In this document: positions 22,501 to 34,000 of the stretch, piece by piece
Numbering within the stretch: the stretch's first letter is position 1
Layout of the letters: every line of letters starts with the position of its first letter
From: Achatina immaculata
Taxonomy: Eukaryota; Mollusca; Gastropoda; Stylommatophora; Achatinidae
Direction of reading: 5' to 3'
DNA: 64,000 nt
Assembly (NCBI GenBank): GCA_009760885.1
Contig: CM019692.1
Coordinates: 46,614,930-46,678,929, forward strand
Notes under the pieces: generated by a model
What the model saw: only the letters and a program-made list of their open reading frames with translations
Told to the model about the DNA's origin: nothing
Database searches by the model: none
Translations under genes and position numbers: made by a program

Positions 22501-22599
22501 ACTTTGACCATTATTCCAAATTGTTGTAGCATTTGTTCACAAATGTGTATACCTCTATCTTGTGTAAGATGAGCTGGGATTCTAGTTTTCATTGACTGT

Positions 22600-23330
22600 T
22601 AGGATTTAGTAAAATTTTATGAAAATGACCATATCTATTAAAGTCCATGTCTTTTTCACAGAGAATTTCAGAAATTTTTATTATTTTTTTTTTAAAGCAA
22701 CAATTTTGGCAGTGTAACCAGAGCTTGCAAAATTAAGAATGTCTTAACAAATGGGCTAAAACAAACAAACTATATTTTAGAATAAAAATATGCTTTATTT
22801 GTAGGTCTTTTCTTAATCTGATTACAATTGTGAGAGAACATGAGATCACTAACTGGATTTTTGTGTCAGATAAACACATTTTTTTCATGTTTGTATTTAT
22901 TTTTTTTTTGTCTTCTTCATTGTCCGTGACAAAGGCATGTGTTTGGTTTGTTGTTTTTCCTTTTTCATGTGCTCTTCTCACTATCTCCCATTTCTTTCTA
23001 TTTGTGCCTGCTGTGACCATTCTTCCCCCTCCCCCTTTCCAGTTTTTTTTTTTAAATGCAACATGATTCAATCTTTCTCTGCTTTTAACTCTTCAACTGC
23101 CATTGTTGATATCATGATAACTTCCTGTTAGTCTAGTGACTGCCATTGTCGTTATAGCAATTTTGTTTTGTTGCAACATAAAACTTTTTATTGTACACAA
23201 TTTATCTGCGCATGTCTGGTGACCTTTCATAGTTCAATCAAAAAAAAAAAAAAAAGCATGGCTAACAACCGAGCAAAAGCAATGAATTAACAGAGAAATT
23301 TCAGTATTTATTGTGATTTCGGAGGCATAA
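22600..23330. other. Unassigned AT-rich stretch
   Basis: Several poly-T/A runs (22686-22697, 23041-23055, 23238-23254). No exon, RNA or repeat copy recognised. Confidence 0.35.
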
Positions 23331-23745
23331 GGACATGTCCTATGACCCGACCACTGTTCCTAAATGTACCCCAAGTACATCTAGACCTATTAAATGGACT
23401 GGAGAAGTAGTTAGAAGGTTATTTCAGACATTATTTTAGTAAGAATGCCACCACACAACGAGATCAGACGAAAGTTTAAGTAGGTCTGAAAATCGCCAAT
23501 GGTAAACACTGTACATCTAGGCATCACCAATGGTAAGCACTACACAATTATCAGCTAAAATCATCACATTACTTCTTTTTTCCTAAAAAAAACTCTTCAT
23601 TTATGAAATCTTCTTACATTTACAACTATTTTCATGCATAATATGTATACTTTTAAAGTGGAAATACTTTGTACATTCACTTTTACAACTATACCCCCTA
23701 TACATATCAAGACCCGCGCTTTTTGTGTGGCATGGATGGGAACGT
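23330..23745 (-). mobile_element. piggyBac-like MITE, partial inverted copy
   Basis: Reverse complement of much of 33365-33800 (for example gacccgcgcttt..., taccccctatacatat..., gtctgaaataac...-type blocks). The TTAA ends are not clear here. Confidence 0.65.
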
Positions 23746-23849
23746 CCATGTTTTTTTCTGGGGCATGGGAAGAATTAAAGAATGCAGACCCGCTGGAGAA
23801 AATGTGATAGTGATACTTCACTACAGAAATTCAAGCAAACCAAACCCAA

Positions 23850-24055
23850 ACCATCAAGTGGTACACAACAGGCTGAAGAAAATATGATCGATCACATGAA
23901 ATTCTAAAGTGGACATTTTTAAGAAAGGTCAAATTAGTAGGCATAAAATCTCTTGATGGGGCTGAAAAGCTTGCCAAGGACAGGAAAACTTGGCGAACTA
24001 CCATGTGAGCCCTATGTGATGCTTAATGGCACGGGAAGGATGTAAAATGTAATTA
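23850..24055 (+). mobile_element. Family B LINE, 3' end
   Basis: Degraded GRSRE.LKW.FLRKVKLVGI / SLDGAEKLAKDRKTWRTTM and ACGGGAAGGATGTAAAATGT terminus. Confidence 0.75.
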
Positions 24056-24361
24056 CACCCAAACCAGACCCACTCACTATCTAACTCTTCACTTGTGTTT
24101 GAAGACTCATCATGGAATTTGATGCAAAGAACACACACACAAAGTTTATGGTTACTGGGATATTATTATATGCCAACAAAATAAGTTTATTTATATCATA
24201 CACTGCTCTCAGAAGATTCAAGTGCAGGTAGACTGGACCTTGCAACTCACACTTTGTTGCATAATAACCAAGCATGTGTTATAGTCAGCTGTTGTCAGGT
24301 ACAGCAAAAGAACTAACATGTAATTGCTTCCAAATTGTCTTCTAGAATATAAGGAACCATT

Positions 24362-24660
24362 GTACACATTACTGGCTAGTGTAGTGTTAGAGCACTCATC
24401 TAGCAAACAAATGGTTGAGGGTTCGAATCCCCAGATGAGAGGGATTTTTTTTTTTTTTCAGACCAATACGGCCCCGAGGTTGACCTAGCCTCGTAAAATG
24501 GGTATCAGAAACAAATGACCTAGCCTCGTAAAATGGGTATCAGAAACAATCAGGGGAGGAAGGGAACTGGCCACCCTATCTCATACGCTGATGGCCCAGC
24601 ATAATGAGGTCTCTAACACTTCGTCCTCGATGGCATTTGTTATGGGACTATCTATCTATT
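24362..24660 (+). mobile_element. tRNA-derived SINE
   Basis: Head with a GTGTAGTGTTAGAGCAC A-box region and a canonical B box GGGTTCGAATCCCC (24419-24432). A T-run follows, then a body with a 37-bp local duplication (gacctagcctcgtaaaatgg twice, 24483 and 24518). Confidence 0.75.
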
Positions 24661-24914
24661 GTACATATTGCTATTACAAGTATTCTACTTCGATGAGGAA
24701 TATTTGTATATACGTATGAATCACACAAACTTTACTACTGTGTGAATGCTTTTGATCAAATACTGAAGTTGTATTGCTTGTTTCTTTGTAAAATATTCAT
24801 ATTCATATACGTTGAGTTCTTACTCTTCATATTTGTTATAAAAATTCTTTTCATTTTTACAAGTCTGAACACATAATGGATCTCCATATGTCATGCAGAG
24901 ATAAGGGTAACCCT

Positions 24915-25034
24915 TCAAATGAGCTTTCCCATTTGTTGCAAGACCTGGGTTAGTTCTTGAAATGAGACTTTGCCATCTCCATTTCTGTCCGCCTCCTCTA
25001 TCATTTCTCGAACAGCTTTATTTGACAAATGCAC
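24915..25034 (-). CDS. EF-hand gene, terminal exon (EF-hand 4)
   Basis: 39 codons plus TGA. Begins in phase 0 after tatctgcag. REMIEEADRNGDGKVSFQEL has Ca2+ ligands at loop positions 1, 3, 5, and 12 with Gly at 6, exactly canonical. Ends TQVLQQMGKLI. Confidence 0.85.
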   Translation of the reverse strand: MHLSNKAVREMIEEADRNGDGKVSFQELTQVLQQMGKLI

Positions 25035-28000
25035 CTGCAGATAACACCATAAACAGGATGAATATTACATTATAATATTTATAATAATTACATTTTTAGT
25101 GAAATTTTGTGTTTTTAACTAATCTTTATTGGCAACAGTTTTTCTTCTTATAAAACTAAATAGTTTTCAATATAAAACAGATGTATAGAAAATAATTAGA
25201 GAACAACATCTCATGATGATGAATGTGCTTTGTGTTTCACAATAGCATAATGAGAATATTAAGCTCAGAGGTTGTGAAATAGCATATCTATCTCTTACAT
25301 CAGAGGTCAGTGATATGGTCCCATTTGAAGGTCTGTTCAACTATAGAAAAAAGGACCTAGCATCTCTCGAAGCTGAGGAAAGAATGGTTAATGAGCAATG
25401 TGCTGACAGATCAGGAAAATATAGATCTTACATCCTTCCTATGCTGTTAAATGTCACATAGGGCTTGCATAGTTGTTTGCTAAGTTTTCCTGTTCTTGGT
25501 GAGCCTTTCAACTTCATCAAGGGATGCTATTACCGCTAAACCAACTTCTCTTAATGATGTCCTCTTTAGAATTTCATGTGGTCGACCTCTTTTTCTTCGG
25601 CCTGTTGTGCTCTACTTGATAGCTTGTTTTGATATTCTCTGATTGTTTCTTCTCATCACATGGCCTACATATGTCCATCTTTTTTTTCTGATCACCCATG
25701 AGACAGATTGTTGTTTGCTCATCTGTCTTATCTCTGCGTTGTTTTGAATTCATTCCACTTTATATCAAGTATTTTCCTTAGGCATTTGTTTTTAAAAGAG
25801 TCTAATTTCTTATCTATTTCTTTAGTTGATTTCCAGTTTTCGCATGCATAAATGAGGGTGGATATCACATTTGAATTGAATAATCTTAACCATATCTTAA
25901 ATATAGATGCTAATACAATATTCCCTATGGAGCCCTTGGGTCCACATTATCTCTCTCAGATACATCTTATGTCCTTCCTGTCCCATTAAATGACACATAG
26001 GGCTCGTATAATAGTTTACCAAGTTTTCCTGTTTTCAGCGAGCTTTTCAACCTCATCAAGGGATGTTATGTTCATTAAACTGGCTTCTCTTAAAAGACTA
26101 CATGAGGCAAATTTCTTATCTTTCACACTATAAAAAAAAAGTAATTTGGATTCCAAATTTTTTTTTGGTCAAATCTGAGTAAAGAACATTCATCAAAGGT
26201 GCAGACAGAACATATAAGGTTATTTGCTTGCTTTATACTTCATAGGTGACATTATTGCATAGTAGCATACACAGCAACAGAGCATGCACTGTTTACATTG
26301 AATGTTCACAATAATGGTGCAACAAATTTTTATGAAGGCACATATTTTTTTTGTTTTTTGTTACAGGGACTCCTTCAGTCTAAAAAGTTTGGGAACCTCT
26401 ACTCCATGACAGGACACAGGGTTGTCTTTATCTTTCAATAGACTGTTGAGGTAACCAAGAACGGTGCAAAAAAATATTGTCTTGGGTTAATAGGTATGCT
26501 TGTTTGTAAGCAGGTCTGAAGGTTGGACTGAATCATCCTGATGGCTGTGCAAAGAAGGTGTTCATGTATTACTAAGAAACTGTTTTAACAAACCATAGGT
26601 CATCTGCCAGTCAGGAAGCAACTCAGAAAGGGAGCTATCGTACATTTCAGTATGTACAAAGCTTAAAAGTAATCGTACTCTTTCAGATATTCCATTCTCT
26701 TTACTTCTAATTATTTATTATTTTTAATTCTTATTTTTATTATTATGCTGTTCAAAAAGAGAAACGCAACACTACTGTAGTCGTAATGGACACCAAATTT
26801 CAAACTTGTATCAAAATTTTATTTTAAGGAATTAATGTTTCAATCTTGGCATGAAGAAACTTTAAGACTTTAACAATGAAATGATGTTCATTAAATTTGG
26901 TTTGGGCTTTTATTCTTTGCGACTGAGGCCTCCGTTTCAACAAGGTGTATGGCCTCCTCTGGCCTGTATCAGAGAACATCTCCTTGACATGGATCCGATT
27001 AGCTTTTGGATCTGTTGTTGTTGGATGGCTGCCCACTCTTCTTGATGTGCAAGAGACAACTGTGGAGATTGGTTGGTGCCACGTCTCGCTGGTGGACTTG
27101 TCTGTTGAGCTCATCCCACAAGTGTTCTATTGGGTTCATGTCTGATGACATGGATGGGCACAGAATGGTTTGGACATTGTTGTCAGTGAGGAACTGGGTG
27201 GTGAGTTGTGCTACATGAGTAGAGTGTTATCCTGCTGAAAAATCGACCCTAGTGCAGCCCGAAGTGGAAGGATGTGAGGATGAAGAATTTCAGTGACTTA
27301 TCATTGGGCATTCAGGCATCCTTTAATTTGCACCGGGTCAGTTCTTCCCATAAATTGTCTGGCCACTACACTTTGTGACTGTTCAGTCTGTAAATGTCCA
27401 ATGATGATGAGTCGTTGTTCTGTAGTGAGATGAGCCATACTTGTGCATTGAATTTTCAAATGAATTGATTTGAGGAATGTCAATCTTTTATAGACATTTA
27501 TAGGTTTAACAAACCATAGGTCATCTGTCAGTCAGGAAGCAACTCAGAAAGGGAGCTATCATACATTTCAGTATGTATAAAGCTTAAAAGTAATCATACT
27601 ATTTCAGATATTCCATTCTCTTTACTTCTAATTATTTAGAATTATTATTTCACATAATCAGTGAGTTTTGTGTTTAGTAAGTTTCACAGGAATCTCGTGA
27701 ACTGTCATGAGTTATTGTCAAAAATGCTGTTTTGACTAGTGTCACTTTTCTGTGCTCATGAATCATCTGCTGAGTACAACTCAGGTTAGCACACGAAGCT
27801 GATGTCCAAGTGAACGTTTCAGGCAATTTGCCCTTGTCTGATCAGCAAATTTCAGTTTAAATAGCAACATCATGTTTGTTGCGTTTCTTTTTTTGAACAG
27901 TATATCTATAAGTATTTTTCAGTTTATTTCTGCCTCTCTACTTCCTGCTGCAGTCAACAATTTTAACTGAGAAATAGAGTAATATCCACTATTGCTGACT

Positions 28001-31000
28001 GCAGCAGGAAGTAGAAGAGGAAGAAAGAAAATGAAAAATACTCAGAAATAATAATAATAATAGTAATAATAATAATAATCAGAAGTAAAGAGAATGGAAT
28101 ATCTGAAAGAGTTACTGGCCTTTGACAGTGAACCTTTTTTCAGCATCAGCAATAAAAAAAATATTTCTTGGGACCACTAGTAGTTCTTACATTGACCTCA
28201 TCTGCTGCATTTACCAAGTCTGTGAATGTGATGTAGCCTTTGTCTCCTCGGTCAAGTAAATGAAAAAACTGAGGAAATAAAACAGTGGAAGAATTATAGC
28301 AATTTGGTTTTCTGATGCATTAAACAACAAAATCAAAATGCCACATGTTAAGATAGTAGCTTTGTTACAGTGTTGGTAAATGACCAGCTCAGGGAAACAG
28401 CAAAATGTTCTGTCTGGTGCCTTAGACTTAGTTCTTAGTCATTTGTTTATCCCTTGCAGAACTTTGCCTCCCTAATAGCAATCCTGTAGGCCTCTCAGTT
28501 GTAAGCAAGATGCCCAACGCATATCAATGCATATCAACGATAGCGTTATACTATCAACAGTAAATTCTCAAGATCTTCAAATTCTACACAAGCCACAATA
28601 GAATGAGATATCAGACATATAACAATCTGAAAATAGGCAAAACCTATGAGTGCAACTGTGGAATTGGAAAAATAACAGCCAAGCATCTGCTTTAGGATTG
28701 CCATGCATATGAGGAGCAAAAAAAGACACATATAGCCATCGCCAGTATCGATCCAGACCAAGCTCTATGGTGATGTTGACAACCTGAGGTAGACTGCTGC
28801 ATTATTCAGGGACATCTAATTTGCTGTCTGAGAAGAAATTGTTTTCTCACCCTTGAGTTCATGGTTCAAACCAGATAACTGTACAAATGGGTACCTGATA
28901 CACTAATTTGATATGGAGAACTTGTCTCAGAAACTGGTTGACATCTTGTATTTCACTGTGCATATGGCCATCAATGTTTGAAGAACAAATACGATATGAC
29001 ATGAAGCTTGGTCCCACGAGTGTAGGGCTTCACCCAAGTCCGCAGCAAATGAACATAAAAACAAATGCTTATGGATTCAATCAAAACAAATAATAGTTAA
29101 ATTTAACAGACATAATGGGGGTTTCCCTGGGAAAACAAACGCAGCGATGACAGCTGCTGGCATCCCTACCTAGGAAAACAAAGGCAACGATGACAGCTGC
29201 TGGCATCCCTACCTAGGAAAACAAAGGCAGTGATGACAGCTGCTGGCATCCCACCTAGGAAAACAAAGGCAGTAATGACAGCTGCTGGCATCCCTACCTC
29301 AAATGCTGTAGCGGGCTAGAAATGTGAAGGCATTAACACTTCACATCCTACAACATACAAAAGGTCCAGGACATAGACAGAATGGAAGTATGCTGAACAT
29401 ATTCTGGAAAATAGTACAGCCTCTAGGAAATGCAAACTACGGAAGTCCAGCTAGAACTTAACACACATTCAAAAACTTTGAATACGAAAACATGCATGAG
29501 AACAGACGCTTTAGTTTTTTTTACAAGTTACTTAACTCTTTGTATCTTTTGTGACACATCCTGCATGGTTTTTGTACCCCTCATTCACTGCTCAGTGCAA
29601 TGATAGTTTATAGCTCTTTAATTCTGAAGATAATCAAAGTATGCTTAAAACAAGCAACTGGACTTCCTTCCAGAATCCATTTGTCGACACGATGCGTGAG
29701 TTTTAACTGAATTCAGAGCAGTTGTGTGTTAATTTAACGAGTTTATCGTCGAAGTTTATTGTTGCTAGGTTTTTGTTTATCAACAAATATGGCTTCCAGT
29801 GGTAGTTTATTTTGTCCAGAGCATTGTATTTCTGCATTATAAGCTCAAAATTTAATTTAAAAATGTCTAGACTGTGGTGAAGAGAATGCAATAGTAGAGA
29901 TTTTTGAATTTTTGGATCCATGTGGTGCTGATTCAAAGGATGAGGATGTTTTTTTTTTTTTTTGGTCCAGCAGCAAAATGTGCTAGAAGGGTAGCTGGTG
30001 ATACTACTTCTCAGCTTTTTTGCTAGTACTAGCCGTAATATCACAGTAAGTAATGCTGGAGATTGTGTAATTTAAAAAATTAAATGTTGTAGAATGCTTC
30101 AAATTTAAAAAAATGCAATGGCCTGTTTTCTGGTATATATTAGTCACCGCCCGCCCACTTGTTTTCATGTAAATATTGCCTACCTACTTGGTGTTTTTAG
30201 TTTACTGTAAATGCATAATTAGTATGTTTTCATGTAAATTTTGGAGGATATGTGAAGAAAAGGTTTTTGTGTACATTGTGATTCATTTCGGAAATATTAG
30301 ACTAACTACAGTGGATTAACTTGATGGGTAAGTGAAAAAACATTGTTCCAATTTCTTCATTTTCCATTCTTTCTTCTCAAGTTCTTAGCTCTTTTTTCTG
30401 CTGTATTCTTATAACATACCAATAATTTTATTACAAAAACAAAATACATTTTTTCTTGTTTAAACTAATGTATAATATATCATACTACAAATCAGACTAT
30501 GCCTCTATCATTCTTTTAAATGTGACAAGCATCCCATTCCACATTGTGAAATTTACCCCCCTTGGTATTTTGTGGGGAAAAACCCCAGTATACAAAGAGT
30601 TAAATTCACAAATCATCAGAAATAGATCCTTTAAGTAGAATTACACTGGGGTGCTTATTTTAAGATATTCCATTAAAAGAGAATTTACAGTATGAATGCA
30701 GAAGTTTATTGACACTAAAAGTATGCACACAGAGCCAGTGTTGTTATTAAGCCAGTCAGGCAACCTCTTCTGGCACTGATCTAAGTGGGCTGTAGTATTA
30801 GTCTTCAGGGGAGTGATATAGCTTTCAAGGCATGGCTGTTGAATTTGAGCTTTACATATTTTGGCAAATGGCTAAAACCAATACAAGTAAGACACACATA
30901 ACAATTATGACATGAGACAGTGTCTCATGCCATAAAACTGTTTCTATTTATTTCCAGCATCACTATTTATGTTCACCCACTTAACAGCTGCAAATTTTTA

Positions 31001-34000
31001 AATGTGAGTGAAAAACAGTTTAACTCTTAAAAAAAAAAACCAAAAAAAACTGAGATTTCAAATTTATATTGCTAAATTAATAACAACCAGTGAAGCACAG
31101 GCACGAAAGATGTTAGAGCATTTGGATAGCCTTATCATATGGTGCCGCATGAGCTTCGAGCCAAAGAAGTCAAGAGGCCTGTCACTCAGAAAGAGGAAAG
31201 TGACAGAAAAATCATACACAGTGGCAAATCAAATAATCCCGACTGTAGGGGAAGACCCAGTGAAAAGCCTTGGCAGAGTATATGATGCTTCTATGAAATA
31301 TCAAACGCGGTGAAGCAGGTTATAGAAATGGCACAGAATGAACTGAACATCATAGACAAAAGCAGGCTACTGGGGAAATTCAAAATATGGTGCCTCCAGT
31401 TCATGCTGATTCCAAAATTGATGTGGCTACTACTCATTTACGAATTAAGTACCAGAGCAGTAGAGGCAGTCGAAAGAAAGAGAAATAAATCCATAAGAAT
31501 ATGGCTGGGCGTACCACCAGGATTAACTGATGTAGCACTATACTGTAAGAAGAGCAAACTGCAGTTACCATTCAAATCTGTGGTTGAAGAATACAAGGTA
31601 GGAAAGACAAGGCTTGCAATGATGCTACAAGAATCTACAGATCCAGTGGTTATGAGAATTGCAGCCAACACTCAAAATGGATGAAAATGGAAAGTAAGTG
31701 AGGAAGTGACTGCAGCCAGGGAAACACAGGAGCTGAAAGAAGTAATAGGATACACCCAGACCAACAGAAGGGGATTTGGTCATAGTGAAATCAAATGGTG
31801 GTCAAAGGCCTCCTGTAAAGAAAGAAAGGATATGATCATCAGCGAAGTAAGGAATTCATAGGATGATAAGCAGGTCCAGAAGGCAGTCCAACAGGCACAG
31901 CAAGGTCAATGGACAACATGGGAGAAAGTCCTACAGAGATCACTAACATGGAATGACATCTGGAAAATGGCACCCTTGAGACTCAACTTCATCATCAGAG
32001 CTACTTATGACCTTCTGCCTGCAAGCTCCAACCTATACAAATGAGATTTATTAGAAGACACAAAGTGCCCTCTCTGCAATAAAAGTCAAACATTGGAACA
32101 TGTGCTGTCAGCACTCAGAGTATCATTAGGTCAAGGACACTACACCTGGTGACACAACAGAGTGCTGCAGGAACTAGTAGCCATTGTAGACAGGGCAAAA
32201 GATAAAGCAAATAACAGCAAAAAGAGTTGAGGTCCCACCTAAATACTTCATAGGCGCTGGCATGACATCAAATACTGAAATCAGGGACATTCCCTTACCA
32301 TCACTGCTGGATGGTGGAAATGACTGGGATATGACAGTAGACCTACCAAGAAGAAGGGAATACCTGACTGCCATCAAGAACACAGGAATGCGACCGGACA
32401 TTGTAGTGTTCTCCACAGAAAAACAGGAACTAATAATGATCGGGCTTACAGTTCCATATGAAACAAGAATAGAGGAGCAACATCTGTTCAAATGTGAGAA
32501 GTACAATGACCTGGTCAAGCAACTGAGGCAGGAGGTAGGAGTCAGAGCAAAAGTTATAGCTGTAGAAGTGGGAGCGAGAGGATTCGTAGCAACATCAGCA
32601 TACAACCTATGTAAACAACTGGGCAAAAAGGGACAAGCAAAAGCAAGGGCAAGGGCATTGAAAAGCCTTTCAGAAACAGCAGAAACGGCTTCATGCTGGC
32701 TGTGGAGTATGTGAAACAAGCATTGAGAACATAAATAATTTCATTTGTCACAAACAATACCAGTTCTCTGTAGCTAAATCGCAACTGGAAGATCACGGGT
32801 TCAATCCCGGGACAACAAAAAAAAAAAAGCAACAACTCACAAGACCTCTGGGAGTCATGACCCAGAGGGGCCCACCCCCCTCTTACAGTGTCAGGAGTTT
32901 AATAGGGCCAAAACACTTATCTGAGATCTGATGATCTGAAGAAGTTGTGTTGTTGTTCTGCTCTCTACAGTAGAGAGTTTCCTGCATAACTATTTGGCAA
33001 AAGTATTATCTTTAGTATTGAAATCCAACACTGCCAAGATGGCACTGATGAGAAAATAACATGCAGTTGTGAAAAATTCATACTGTTCAGTATAACCTGA
33101 AAAACACTGACATGAGAGCTCATGTGAAAGTGTCATCTCACTGAAACTTTTCTTGTGTTCAAAAGGGTTAAAGAACGTTCAGAGTGACAATACTCAGATG
33201 ACAAGGTTAACTCTTTTGTTCCAAAACAACATTGGTAGGGTTGGTACATCATGCACACCTGAGAAAAACAATGAAATTTAGTGATATTTAGGCAAAGACT
33301 TAATAAGATAAAAAAAAGAAGCACATTTTTAACACAACCCATACTTTTAAATTATAGAGTAACTTTAACTCCTTCTGTGCCGGAGTAAAAGCGCGGGTCT
33401 TAATATGTATAGGGTGTATAGTTGTAAAATTGAATGAAAACAGTATTTCCATGTACTTCCATGTACTTATTATGTTTCAAAAATATAACTAAATATATGA
33501 ATATTTCATAAATGCAGAGCTTTTTAGGAAAAAAAAAGTAATGTCATGTTTTTAGATAATGACTGTGTCCAGCTTACCATTGGAAAGGCCTAGAGGTACA
33601 ATATGTACCATTTGAGATGTGTAGATCTACCTGCTGACGTCGTATTGTGATTCAATGTTACATTATCGGTAGAATAATGTCTGAAATAACTTTCTAACTA
33701 CTTCTCCAGTCGTCTAATATGTCTAGATCTACTTGGGATACACTCAAGAACAGTGGTCTGGTCACAAGCCATGTCCATACCCCTATCTACATCACCAAAA
33801 ATTGAAATTTCTCGATGTTACTCTTCATTTTTCTCACTCAACGTCACTCGTAACTAAGCACTCTTTTGCCATTTTGAAAAGTGTCACCGGGCACGTGCAC
33901 GAAATGTGTACAGTCTAAATGTTACACCAGTGTTTTTAATGAAACAAATCAAACATCAAATCTTTGACGACTGGCATCCATGTGAGAAATTGGAAGCGTC

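Noticed and set aside
24362..24440. Possible true tRNA gene
   Set aside because: Has a good B box but no acceptor-stem pairing, and it continues into a SINE body shared with other copies.
28890..29090. Minus-strand open segment with NIDGHMH, tested as an EF-hand
   Set aside because: Loop positions 1, 3 and 12 do not fit an EF-hand, and the region looks like old repeat.
29703..30044. 113-codon minus-strand reading frame
   Set aside because: Lies inside the piggyBac-like element, runs through a poly-A tract, and the better remnant is on the other strand.
33235..33262. Minus-strand tttttctcag followed by an open segment, tested as the missing EF-hand 2 exon
   Set aside because: In the required phase the translation has no EF-hand loop and reaches a stop without a good donor.
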